Shown in pieces: positions 1 to 7,279 of a stretch of DNA of 64,000 nucleotides. The notes beneath the pieces were generated by a model. That model had not been told where the DNA came from. It searched no databases and worked only from the letters and a program-made list of their open reading frames with translations. Positions within the stretch are counted from its first letter, which is position 1. Each line of letters begins with the position of its first letter. The stretch comes from Yonghaparkia sp. Root332. Lineage in GTDB: Bacteria; Actinomycetota; Actinomycetes; Actinomycetales; Microbacteriaceae. Made by a program: the position numbers and the translations under genes. The stretch lies in NCBI RefSeq assembly GCF_001425665.1, contig NZ_LMCX01000001.1, forward strand, positions 310,001 to 374,000, read 5' to 3'.

Positions 1-1
1 G

Positions 2-394
2 GAGGAGCCCGCGCGCTGGGGCGACTTCGCGTGGATCTTCCTGCTCGGCGTCATCACCTCCGCCATCCTCGGCATCGCGCTCTCGGCCGTGCCGCGCAGC
101 GGGGCCTCGGCGACGGCCGTCGTGATCCCGATCACCCTCGTGCTGCAGTTCATCTCGGGCGTCTACCTGCGCTTCAGCGACCTGCCCGACTGGCTGCAGA
201 GCGTCGCATCGATCTTCCCGCTCAAGTGGATGGCGCAGGGCATGCGCAGCGTCTTCCTGCCCGACGAGCTCGTCGTGCTCGAGCAGAACGAGAGCTGGGA
301 TCAGCCGGGAATCGCCCTCGCGCTCGCGGTGTGGCTCGTCGCGGGGCTGGTCCTGACGCGGCTGACGTTCCGCTGGATCCGGCGCGACTCGTAG
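2..394 (+). CDS. ABC-2 type exporter permease, 3' part
   Basis: The 5' end lies outside the window, so only about the last 130 residues are visible. They show three hydrophobic segments: WIFLLGVITSAILGIALSA, a central stretch around AVVIPITLVLQFISGVYL, and a last one near ALALAVWLVAGLVLTRL, followed by a short basic tail (RWIRRDS). The motif SGVYLRFSDLPDWLQ then FPLKWMAQGMR is typical of the C-terminal half of ABC-2 permeases of the drug or peptide export type. A histidine kinase starts 11 bases downstream and a response regulator follows. This is the arrangement known from LnrJK/LnrLMN-like antibiotic-sensing exporters, so induction by a membrane-active compound is a reasonable inference. 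The substrate cannot be read from the sequence. Confidence 0.85.
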   Translation, partial: EEPARWGDFAWIFLLGVITSAILGIALSAVPRSGASATAVVIPITLVLQFISGVYLRFSDLPDWLQSVASIFPLKWMAQGMRSVFLPDELVVLEQNESWDQPGIALALAVWLVAGLVLTRLTFRWIRRDS

Positions 395-405
395 GCGGGG
401 CGGTC

Positions 406-1608
406 ATGACCGACCGGTCGGATGCGCGGGGGCGCGTGACCTGGTGGGATGCGGCCGTCGTCGGGGTCGCCGCCCTCCTGGCCGTGCTGCTGCTCCTGCA
501 GTCCGCCGAGCCGTGGCGGCTCGCGACGGGCGGAGCAGGGCTCGCGCTGCTCGTCGCCTCCTGGATCTCCCTCGGCCGCCGCGGCCCCGAGGCGCCGACC
601 GCACCGTGGTTCGTCGCGCTCGCGACGGTCGCCGCTGGCGTCGCCGTCGCCGGGTATCCGACGCTCGCGATCGTCCAGGTCGTCGTCTACCCGATCGCCT
701 GGGTCTACGCGCCGACGGTGCGGCGCGCGATCGTGCAGAACATCGGCGTCGCGATCGCCGTCGGCATCGGATTCCTCGTCTCGCTCGGCACCTCGCCGGA
801 CGACCTCGCGCAGACGGCCTTCTCGATGGTGCTGTCGCTCGGCTTCAGCCTCGCGATGGGTCTGTGGATCTCGCGCGTCACCGAGCTCGGCGAGCGCAAC
901 GGCGCCCTGCTGCGCGAGCTGCAGGGCGCGCAGGAGCAGATCGCCGCGCTCAACCGCGACGCCGGCGCCGCCGCCGAGCGCGAGCGCCTCGCCCGCGAGC
1001 TGCACGACACCATCGCGCAGGACCTCACGGGCCTCGTGCTGCTCGCTCAGCGCGCCCGACGCTCGGGCGGCGACCCCGAGGTACTCGCCCTCATCGAGGA
1101 CGTCGCGCGCGAGACGCTCGGCGAGACCCGCGCGCTCGTCGCCGCGGGCGCCGCCGTCGCCGGGGCGACCGCGGCCAGGGACGCCGACGAGCGGCTCGAC
1201 CTCTCCGGCGCGCTCGACCGACTCGCCGAGCGCTTCGAGCGCGAGACCGGGGTCGTCGTGTCGATCGCCCGCGCTGAGCGCGACCCGCTCGACGGCTCGG
1301 TGCTGCCGCGCGACGTCGAGGTGGTCGTGCTGCGGTGCGCGCAGGAGGCTCTCGCCAATGCGCGGAAGCACGCGCGGGCATCCCGCATGGAGATCGCGAT
1401 CGGGCGCACGCCCGACGCGGTCACCCTCCGCGTCGCCGACGACGGCATCGGCTTCGACCCGGCCGCCGCGCGCGACGGCTTCGGGCTCGCCGGCATGCGC
1501 GATCGCCTCGCCCTCGTCGAGGGATCGCTCGACGTCGCGAGCGCCCCCGGCCGCGGCACCGTGCTCGGGGTGCGCGTGCCCGTCGCGACCGAGGGGGTGC
1601 GCGCGTGA
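406..1608 (+). CDS. DesK/NarX-type sensor histidine kinase
   Basis: 400-residue membrane histidine kinase. The N-terminal ~165 residues carry about five or six hydrophobic helices with almost no external domain, i.e. an intramembrane-sensing layout. A short coiled segment (ELQGAQEQIAALNRDAG) leads to the HisKA_3 box, where RELHDTIAQDL supplies the phospho-accepting His at about residue 200. The HATPase_c domain shows AQEALANARKHA (N box), DDGIGFD (G1) and GFGLAGMRDRL (G2). I take the ATG at 406, just after the permease stop, because the open frame upstream of it is a shadow of the permease gene. The last codons overlap the response-regulator start as GTGA, so the pair is translationally coupled. 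Confidence 0.93.
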   Translation: MTDRSDARGRVTWWDAAVVGVAALLAVLLLLQSAEPWRLATGGAGLALLVASWISLGRRGPEAPTAPWFVALATVAAGVAVAGYPTLAIVQVVVYPIAWVYAPTVRRAIVQNIGVAIAVGIGFLVSLGTSPDDLAQTAFSMVLSLGFSLAMGLWISRVTELGERNGALLRELQGAQEQIAALNRDAGAAAERERLARELHDTIAQDLTGLVLLAQRARRSGGDPEVLALIEDVARETLGETRALVAAGAAVAGATAARDADERLDLSGALDRLAERFERETGVVVSIARAERDPLDGSVLPRDVEVVVLRCAQEALANARKHARASRMEIAIGRTPDAVTLRVADDGIGFDPAAARDGFGLAGMRDRLALVEGSLDVASAPGRGTVLGVRVPVATEGVRA

Positions 1609-2222
1609 TCCGGGTGCTCGTCGCCGACGACCACGCCGTCGTGCGCGCCGGCATCGTCGCGCTGCTCGACGACGTCGACGGCATCGAGGTCGTCGGGCAG
1701 GCGGCCGACGGCCTCGCCGCCGTCGAGGAGGCGCGTCGCCTGCGCCCCGATCTCGTCGTCATGGACGTGCGGATGCCCGGCGCGACGGGCGATGTCGCGA
1801 CGGCGCGCATCCGCGCCGAGCTGCCCGGCACGCGCGTGCTCATCCTCACGACCTACGAGTCGGACTCCACGATCATCGCCGCGATCGAGGCGGGCGCGAG
1901 CGGCTACCTGCTCAAGGCCGCGCCCGCGGAGGAGCTCATCGAGGGCGTGCGGTCGGTCGCCCGCGGCGAGACGGCCCTCTCGCCCGCGATCGCCGCGCAG
2001 CTCGTCGCCCGCCTGCGGGCGCCCGCCCCGGCCGAGCTCACGCCGCGCGAGCTCGACGTGCTGCGCCTCGTCGCCGCGGGCTGCTCGAACCGCGTCATCG
2101 GCGAGCGCCTCTTCATCGGCGAGGCGACCGTGAAGAGCCACCTGCTGCGCGTGTTCGAGAAGCTCGGGGTGCACGACCGCACGCGCGCGGTGACCCTCGC
2201 GATGGAGCGCGGGCTGCTCTAG
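1605..2222 (+). CDS. NarL/FixJ-family response regulator
   Basis: 205-residue two-domain regulator. The receiver domain has the acidic pair DD at residues 8-9, the phospho-accepting Asp at residue 54 (VVMDVRMPG), a Thr at the switch position (LTTYESD) and the conserved Lys in GYLLKAAP. The C-terminal LuxR-type HTH reads LTPRELDVLRLVAAGCSNRVIGERLFIGEATVKSHLLRV, given here as one helix-turn-helix with the usual ATVKSHL recognition helix. It starts at a GTG that overlaps the kinase stop by four bases. The likely target is the exporter operon immediately upstream. Confidence 0.95.
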   Translation: MIRVLVADDHAVVRAGIVALLDDVDGIEVVGQAADGLAAVEEARRLRPDLVVMDVRMPGATGDVATARIRAELPGTRVLILTTYESDSTIIAAIEAGASGYLLKAAPAEELIEGVRSVARGETALSPAIAAQLVARLRAPAPAELTPRELDVLRLVAAGCSNRVIGERLFIGEATVKSHLLRVFEKLGVHDRTRAVTLAMERGLL

Positions 2223-2240
2223 GCGACGCCGACCGCCGGC

Positions 2241-3362
2241 CTACAGCTCGAGGTTCACGAACACCGGCTCGGGGTGCAGCACGACCCCGAACTCGCTCAT
2301 CACGCGCGTCTGGATGTACCGCGCGAGCTGCGCGACCTCCGCCGCCGTCGCGCCGCCGGTGTTGATGAGCGCGAGGGTGTGCTTCTTCGACACCGCCGCG
2401 CGCGAGCCCGGCAGGGCGAATCCGCGGGTGATGCCGGCGTGCTCGATGAGCCAGGCGGCGCTGAGCTTCACCTCGTCCGAGGCCGGCTCGGCGGGCGGCG
2501 CGGGCTCCGCGCCCAGCGGCATCGCGAGCGCAGGTGGTTCGGGGGCGAGCGGCCAGCGCGGGGCATCCGTCGGCAGCGTTCGCGCGAACGCCTCGCTCAC
2601 GATGGGATTGGTGAAGAACGAACCGGCGCTCACCGAATTGGGGTCGGCCGCGTCGAGCACCATGCCCTTGCCGGCGCGCAGCGCGAGCACCGCGGCCCGC
2701 ACGCCGACGAGGGGCGCGCGCTCGCCGATCGCGACGCCGAGCGCCTCGGCGAGCTGGGCGTACTGCACGGGCCGGCTGCGGGCATCCGCATTGTGCTCGA
2801 GGGCGAGGTCGACGCTCAGGACGACCGCGCGGGTTCCGCCGTGCTTGAGGACGCTCGTGCGGTAGCCGAGCTTGAGGTCGGGCGCCGGGATCACCCTCCG
2901 CTCGCCGTCGTCATCGAGCACCTCGACGGCGATGAGGTTCTCGGCGACCTCCTGCCCGTAGGCGCCGATGTTCTGGATCGGGGCTGCGCCCGTCGACCCG
3001 GGGATGCCCGACATCGCCTCGAGCCCCGCCCACCCGTTCTCGACGGTGAGGGCCACGAGCGCGTCCCAGCCCTCGCCCGCCTGCACGCGGAGGCGGATCG
3101 GGCGGCTCGAGCCGGGCGCATCGGGCAGCCGCTCGACGCCGCGAGTGGCGATGCGGATGACCGTGCCGTCGACGCCCTCGTCGCCGATGACGACGTTCGA
3201 GCCACCGCCGAGGACCCTCCAGTCGTCGAAACCGGCCTGCGCCTCGCGCACGGCGTCGACGAGCTCGTCGATCGTCGCGGCCTCGACGAAGCGCGCGGCC
3301 GGGCCGCCGACGCGCAGGGTCGTGTGCGCGGAGAGCGGCTCGTTCTCGCGGGTCGTCGTCAT
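2241..3362 (-). CDS. murB: UDP-N-acetylenolpyruvoylglucosamine reductase
   Basis: 373-residue FAD enzyme that reduces UDP-GlcNAc-enolpyruvate to UDP-MurNAc in peptidoglycan synthesis, using NADPH in the cytoplasm. Seen: the N-terminal TTLRVGGPA motif, the FAD-binding VLGGGSNVVIGDEG, the PGSTGAAPIQNIGAYGQEV loop, GYRTSVLK, and the catalytic-Ser motif SAGSFFTNP. The C-terminal substrate domain has SAAWLIEHAGITRGF and KHTLALINTGGATAAEV. Length fits the longer actinobacterial MurB. It is the last gene of a run with the two MaoC genes upstream, separated by 12 bases. Confidence 0.97.
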   Translation of the reverse strand: MTTTRENEPLSAHTTLRVGGPAARFVEAATIDELVDAVREAQAGFDDWRVLGGGSNVVIGDEGVDGTVIRIATRGVERLPDAPGSSRPIRLRVQAGEGWDALVALTVENGWAGLEAMSGIPGSTGAAPIQNIGAYGQEVAENLIAVEVLDDDGERRVIPAPDLKLGYRTSVLKHGGTRAVVLSVDLALEHNADARSRPVQYAQLAEALGVAIGERAPLVGVRAAVLALRAGKGMVLDAADPNSVSAGSFFTNPIVSEAFARTLPTDAPRWPLAPEPPALAMPLGAEPAPPAEPASDEVKLSAAWLIEHAGITRGFALPGSRAAVSKKHTLALINTGGATAAEVAQLARYIQTRVMSEFGVVLHPEPVFVNLEL

Positions 3363-3374
3363 GAGGGGCGTGGG

Positions 3375-3788
3375 CTAGAGCGCGGTGACGCGCACCTGCG
3401 CCTTGCCGAGCACGGTCTGCTCGCCGACCGTCGCGGTGAGGTCGATGCGGGCTCCGGCGTCATCCAGCGCTCCGACCTTGGCCGCGACCGTCACGACGGC
3501 GCCGACCTGCGGGTCGACGACGACGGGGCGCGTGAACCGCACCTGGTAGTCGCTGACCCAGCCACGGGCATCCAGCCAATCGACGACGGGCTGCACGGCG
3601 AAGCCCATCGTCAGCATTCCGTGGGCGAGCACGCCCGGCAGCCCGACGGCGGCCGCCACGTCGTCGCGATAGTGGATGGGGTTGAAGTCGCCGCTCGCCC
3701 CGGCGTAGCGCACGAGGGTGTCGCGCGTGAGCGGGAACGAGCGCTCGGCCACGACCTGGCCGACCTCGAGACCGTCGAGCAGGCTCAC
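3375..3788 (-). CDS. MaoC-family dehydratase, HadB-like
   Basis: 137-residue single hot-dog protein. The hydratase motif region reads YAGASGDFNPIHYRDDVAAAVGLPGVLAHGMLTMG, with Asp and His of the catalytic D-x(4)-H arrangement present in DFNPIHY. It begins with GTG and overlaps the stop of the upstream gene by four bases. The neighbour lacks this intact hydratase motif, so the two should form a heterodimer in which this subunit carries the active site, as in mycobacterial HadAB/HadBC of fatty acid synthase II. The physiological substrate here (a 3-hydroxyacyl thioester) is inferred, since this family of organisms makes no mycolic acids. Confidence 0.9.
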   Translation of the reverse strand: MSLLDGLEVGQVVAERSFPLTRDTLVRYAGASGDFNPIHYRDDVAAAVGLPGVLAHGMLTMGFAVQPVVDWLDARGWVSDYQVRFTRPVVVDPQVGAVVTVAAKVGALDDAGARIDLTATVGEQTVLGKAQVRVTAL

Positions 3789-4234
3789 GCGTCATCCCCC
3801 CGGACGACGAGCGTCGAGATGCTCGTGACGACGTGCGCTCCGTCGCCGTCGACCATGGCGGTCTCGCTCGTGATCATGCTGTTGCCGCCGAGCGTCTTAA
3901 TGCTCGTCACGCGCAGCGTCGCGGTGAGCTCGTCGCCCGCGACGACGGGGCGCGAGTAGCTGAAGCGCTGGTCGCCGTGCACGACGCGGCTGAAGTCGAT
4001 GCCCGCGTCCGGCTCGGCGAGCAGTTGCTGCAGCGTGGCCTCGGCGACGACGATTGGAAAGGTCGGGGGAGCCACGACGTCGGCGAAGCCCGCGGCGCGC
4101 GCGGCATCCGGGTCGAGGTGCAGCGGGGCCGTGGCGAGCACGGCGCGCGCGAACTCGCGCACCTTCTCGCGCCCCACGAGGTAGGGAGCGACGGGCGGGA
4201 AGTCGCGCTCGGTCAGAGCGGGGTTCACGGGCAC
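3785..4234 (-). CDS. MaoC N-terminal-domain protein, HadA-like
   Basis: 149-residue hot-dog protein of the FAS1-like dehydratase subunit type. Seen: YLVGREKVREFARAVL near the N-terminus, DVVAPPTFPIVV, HGDQRFSYSRPVVAGDELTATLRV, and a C-terminal strand VVTSISTLVVRG. The H/D dyad of the active hydratase is not obvious, which fits a structural partner subunit. GTG is the annotated start; a second in-frame GTG lies two codons later. It is the first gene of the hadA-hadB-murB run, a synteny repeatedly seen in Actinobacteria. Confidence 0.88.
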   Translation of the reverse strand: MPVNPALTERDFPPVAPYLVGREKVREFARAVLATAPLHLDPDAARAAGFADVVAPPTFPIVVAEATLQQLLAEPDAGIDFSRVVHGDQRFSYSRPVVAGDELTATLRVTSIKTLGGNSMITSETAMVDGDGAHVVTSISTLVVRGDDA

Positions 4235-4320
4235 CGGCCCAGTCTAGGCGGGGCGCGCGCGGCAGGCTCCGGTTCGCAGGCCGTCGATCAGGGGGCGGAT
4301 GCTCGGCGCGGGCCGAGCCG

Positions 4321-5205
4321 TCAGTAGAGCGTCTCGCCCAGCAGCCGGTCGAGCATCTCGCGCCCCTGCCCGGCGAAGACGAGGTCGTCGTGCTCGAGCG
4401 CCCACGCGATCGTCGCGATCGCCTGCACGGCGTGGAAGGCGTGCAGCACGGCGTGGTCGCGCTCGTCGGGGCGGCGACCGTAGCCGTCGAGGAAGGACTC
4501 GCGCAGCAGCGGGGCGTCGAGCCACTCGCGCTGCTCGAGGCGGAACAGGTCCACCGCCCACGGCTCGAACTCGACGGCGGCGAAATCGATGAGGCGCACG
4601 TGGCCGTCGGGGCCGAGCATCCAGTTGCGGGAGGAGTTGTCGCGATGCGCCGGAACCATCGGCAGCGGCCCCAGCTCGAGCGAGGTCGCCGCGATTCGCT
4701 GGGCGATCTCGAGCTCGGCCTCGCTCGCTGCGTCGCCGACGCGGTCGGCCCAGTAGGCGAACTTCGACATGACGGCGTCGCCGAAGTGGTCGTTCACGAC
4801 CGCGGGGGTCGAGTCGTGCAGGCGGCGCAGGACCTCGCCGGCGCGCACGTGCACGACCGGGTCGTGCTCGGCATCCGAGCCCTCGACGAGCTCGCCCGGC
4901 ACGCGCGACAGGATCAGCAGCTGCAGCCGGTCGTCGCTCGCGACCAGGCGCGGAGCGTCGCCGCCGAGCGCGGGCACGTAGAGCTGGTACGCCGAGAGCT
5001 CGCGGTGATAGTTGCGGCCGCCGCGGTGCCACTTCGCGATCGCGCGCTCTTCGCCGCGCGTGCGCACCTCGAGCACGCGCGCCTCGCCGTGCGCCCACGA
5101 GCGGTCGGCGACGACGTCGACGGGCCCGAGCACGCGGTGCACGTGGTCGAGGGCCTCGGCGTCTGAGGCGATCTCCTCGACGACGCTGTCAGGGGCGCGG
5201 TACAC
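4321..5205 (-). CDS. Aminoglycoside/choline-kinase-like phosphotransferase
   Basis: 294-residue APH-fold kinase. Catalytic-loop motif VPAHRDNSSRNWM supplies the H-x-D-x(4)-N signature, and the metal-binding Asp follows in VRLIDFAAVEFEPWAVDLFRL. The N-lobe Lys is probably that of AIAKWHRG, with Glu in YHRELSAYQLY. The start is a GTG with AAGGAG six bases upstream. The substrate is unknown: such proteins phosphorylate antibiotics, sugars, choline or small metabolites. It lies directly downstream of a 27-codon peptide gene and a strong hairpin on the same strand, so it may be expressed by read-through of that hairpin, and the peptide could be a leader or a substrate. Confidence 0.85.
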   Translation of the reverse strand: MYRAPDSVVEEIASDAEALDHVHRVLGPVDVVADRSWAHGEARVLEVRTRGEERAIAKWHRGGRNYHRELSAYQLYVPALGGDAPRLVASDDRLQLLILSRVPGELVEGSDAEHDPVVHVRAGEVLRRLHDSTPAVVNDHFGDAVMSKFAYWADRVGDAASEAELEIAQRIAATSLELGPLPMVPAHRDNSSRNWMLGPDGHVRLIDFAAVEFEPWAVDLFRLEQREWLDAPLLRESFLDGYGRRPDERDHAVLHAFHAVQAIATIAWALEHDDLVFAGQGREMLDRLLGETLY

Positions 5206-5224
5206 GGCGGGCTCCTTCGATACG

Positions 5225-5264
5225 ACGAAGCCCCGGTCACCGAAGTGGTGAGCCGGGGCTTCGT
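5225..5264 (-). terminator. Strong hairpin between peptide gene and phosphotransferase gene
   Basis: ACGAAGCCCCGG and CCGGGGCTTCGT form a perfect 12-bp stem, extended by TCACC/GGTGA across a one-base bulge, with a 5-nt loop. No long T-run follows on either strand. It begins 18 bases past the stop codon of the small peptide gene and ends about 20 bases before the phosphotransferase start. It can be a simple terminator, an mRNA-stabilising element, or an attenuator controlling the phosphotransferase. Confidence 0.8.
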
Positions 5265-5282
5265 GGAGTCAATGACCGATGA

Positions 5283-5366
5283 CTACTGGCAGCTCTCGCA
5301 CTGCAGCATGTCCATCGGGTCGACGGGCACCGCGTAGCCGCCGACGGTCTCGTTGTCGTTGTCCAT
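5283..5366 (-). CDS. 27-residue peptide ending CESCQ, unknown function
   Basis: A free-standing small gene: 27 codons starting MDNDNETVGGYAVPVDPMD and ending MLQCESCQ. The peptide is acidic, has a GGY turn, two cysteines spaced C-x2-C and no membrane segment. Support for it being real: a near-perfect ribosome binding site (AGGAGGT, seven bases before ATG), a promoter with -10 TATAGT and -35 ATGACA, a perfect palindrome over the -35, and a strong hairpin after the stop. The larger open frame to 5552 is an artefact because it runs through the promoter. I do not recognise the family with certainty. It could be a secreted or modified peptide (RiPP-like), a metal-binding mini-protein through CESC, or a leader peptide for the phosphotransferase. 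No radical-SAM, YcaO or LanM gene is nearby. Confidence 0.75.
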   Translation of the reverse strand: MDNDNETVGGYAVPVDPMDMLQCESCQ

Positions 5367-5417
5367 TGCGGACCTCCTGTCGAATCGTTCTCCGGCCTGA
5401 TCGGCCGGTGGAGTCAC

Positions 5418-5447
5418 ACTATATAACGGGAATGACAGGGATGTCAT
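5418..5447 (-). promoter_or_regulatory. Promoter of the small peptide gene
   Basis: On the minus strand, -35 ATGACA (5442-5447, five of six consensus bases) and -10 TATAGT (5418-5423) are separated by 18 bases. Start of transcription is predicted near 5411, giving a leader of about 44 nt that contains AGGAGGT. The -35 hexamer lies inside the palindrome at 5428-5451. Confidence 0.65.
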
Positions 5448-5451
5448 TCCC
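5428..5451. promoter_or_regulatory. Perfect 24-bp palindromic operator
   Basis: GGGAATGACA, spacer GGGA, then TGTCATTCCC: ten-base perfect arms. It covers the -35 box and most of the spacer of the peptide-gene promoter, the classical position for a dimeric repressor. No regulator gene adjoins it, and no second copy was noticed in the window. Confidence 0.7.
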
Positions 5452-5608
5452 CCATATCTAGTGTTTCGGCGTGTCGTGGGCGATTCCTCGGATGCCCGCC
5501 TCGCGGCGCACGCGCAGGCGGCGGCTCCGCGGTCGCCGTAGCCTGGATGCACCGCGGATGCTCCCCGCGGCTCCCCGGGCTGACGCCCCGACAGTCATGA
5601 AGGCCGCC

Positions 5609-6256
5609 ATGCGCTTCTGGTCCCGCCGCGCCGCGCGCGATGAGGCTCGACCGCGCCGCCCGCGCCCCTTCGAGACGCTCGACAACCTCGACCACCTCGT
5701 CGACGAGGGCCATCTCGTCGCCCTCGCGGCGGTGCGCCTGTCGACGAAGAACGAGATCGTCCTGCGCACCCTGCGCGACGGCGGCTCGTGGAACGAGGAG
5801 GACGGGGTCGCGATGGCGCAGCGCGCGGTCGACGCCCTGCTCGTCGAGCTCGGCCAGACGGCGCACCGGCTCGCGAAGGAGACCCAGCGCGCCACGCCGC
5901 TCCCCCTGCCCGACCCGGCCGCTCCCGGCGCGCGTCGACCGGGCCGCGCCGAGCGCGCCCGACTGGCCCGCCTGCGCAAGCACTTCGAGCGTCAGCGCGA
6001 GGAGTCGGAGCGCCTGAGCGCCCGCACCCGCACGATGCGCGGCGTCATGGACCGCCTCCGCACCACGCGACAGGACGACGAGACGCTCCGCGAGATCGCC
6101 CTCCGCGCGCGCGACGACACCCTCACCGAGCTCGTGCAGGCCCGGCTCATCCCCCGACGCGCAATCGTGCGCCAGACGGAGGAGGAGCAGCGCGAGGCGA
6201 TCGCCGGCGTCAAGGCCGACCTCGCGCGGCTGCTCGAGGAGCACGAGGGGTACTGA
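5609..6256 (+). CDS. Hypothetical basic, helical protein
   Basis: About 215 residues, Arg/Glu-rich and mostly helical. The conserved-looking part is PFETLDNLDHLVDEGHLVALAAVRLSTKNEIVLRTLRDGG, followed by a long charged coiled-coil-like half (LRKHFERQREESERLSA, then RTTRQDDETLREIALRARDD). No signal peptide or membrane segment. The start is uncertain: ATG 5609 has AAGG five bases upstream, ATG 5597 is four codons earlier, and the open frame extends further to 5471 without support. I do not recognise a catalytic family. Third-position GC is as high as in neighbours, so it is a real resident gene. Confidence 0.7.
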   Translation: MRFWSRRAARDEARPRRPRPFETLDNLDHLVDEGHLVALAAVRLSTKNEIVLRTLRDGGSWNEEDGVAMAQRAVDALLVELGQTAHRLAKETQRATPLPLPDPAAPGARRPGRAERARLARLRKHFERQREESERLSARTRTMRGVMDRLRTTRQDDETLREIALRARDDTLTELVQARLIPRRAIVRQTEEEQREAIAGVKADLARLLEEHEGY

Positions 6257-6319
6257 GCGACGCCCGTCGGCCCGCGCGCGTGACGGCTGCGCGGTCGCCG
6301 CGGCGCTAGCATCGCGATC

Positions 6320-6952
6320 GTGAGCGCGACCGAGGCCCTGTGGCAGTTCGCGATCGTCGCCGCCCTGCTGACGATCACCCCCGGCATGGACTCCGCCCTG
6401 GTCCTCCACGCCGCCATCCGGCACGGGCGCGGCCCGGCCTTCGCCGCCGGCGCGGGCATCTGCCTCGGCGCCCTCGTCTGGGGCATCGCCGCCGCCCTCG
6501 GGCTCTCGGCGCTCTTCGCCGTCTCGGCGCTCGCCTTCACGGTGCTCAAGGTCGTCGGCGCCGCGTACCTCGTCTTCCTGGGGGCGCGGATGCTGTGGTC
6601 GGCATTCCGCCCCGGCCACGCCGCCGACGCGACCGCGGCGATCGCGGCGCCGGGCATCCGCGCCGCGGCGACGAAGGGGCTGCTGACGACGCTGCTGAAC
6701 CCGAAGGTCGCGGTGTTCTACGTCGCCGTGCTGCCGGCGTTCCTGCCGGCGGACGTGCCGGCGGCGCTCTTCGGGGCGGCGCTCGCGAGCATCCACGCGC
6801 TCGAGAGCGCGGTGTGGTTCACGATCCTCATCCTCGGCGCGCAGGCGCTGCGGCGCTGGATGGCGCGGGAGTCGACGCAGCGCGGCATCGACGTCGTGAC
6901 GGGGCTCGCGTTCGTCGGCTTCGGCGCCGCGCTCGCGTTCACCGAGCAGTAG
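6320..6952 (+). CDS. LysE/RhtB-family amino-acid exporter
   Basis: 210-residue membrane protein with about six helices. Family marks: ITPGMDSALVLHAAIRHGRGPAFAAGAGICLG near the N-terminus, the LKVVGAAYLVFLGARML segment, and KGLLTTLLNPKVAVFYVAVLPAFL (the conserved NPK loop). Start GTG at 6320. Substrate (amino acid or metabolite) not predictable. It is a single gene with the tRNAs converging on it downstream. Confidence 0.92.
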   Translation: MSATEALWQFAIVAALLTITPGMDSALVLHAAIRHGRGPAFAAGAGICLGALVWGIAAALGLSALFAVSALAFTVLKVVGAAYLVFLGARMLWSAFRPGHAADATAAIAAPGIRAAATKGLLTTLLNPKVAVFYVAVLPAFLPADVPAALFGAALASIHALESAVWFTILILGAQALRRWMARESTQRGIDVVTGLAFVGFGAALAFTEQ

Positions 6953-6994
6953 ACCGCGCGCAGGAGGACCCGCGCAGAGCGAGTCGAGAAGAAG

Positions 6995-7068
6995 TAGCGA
7001 GGGCGGGACTCGAACCCGCGACACCACGATTATGAGCCGTGTGCTCTAACCACCTGAGCTACCCCGCC
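6995..7068 (-). tRNA. tRNA-Met (CAT)
   Basis: 74-nt cloverleaf: acceptor GGCGGGG pairing with CCTCGCT (two G-U), D arm AGCTCAGGTGGTTAGAGC, anticodon loop CTCATAA with anticodon CAT, T arm GCGGGTTCGAGTCCCGC. CCA is not encoded. The sequence resembles an elongator tRNA-Met rather than an initiator, which would lack the first base pair and carry GGG/CCC in the anticodon stem. Confidence 0.95.
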
Positions 7069-7114
7069 GGGCATGGCCCCCACCGCGACCCGAGGGCGAC
7101 GACGAGCGAACCAG

Positions 7115-7186
<72 letters not shown>

Positions 7187-7279
7187 GCTGCCGAGACCCT
7201 ACCGGGCTTCGGCACCAGAGAAGATTAGCACCCGTCGGCGCACCATCCGAAACGCGGTCGGGCCGCGTGCGGGAGCGCG

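Noticed and set aside
5471-5596. Upstream extension of the hypothetical protein at 5609
   Set aside because: Arg-rich, no ribosome site, and it starts 20 bases from the operator of the divergent peptide gene.
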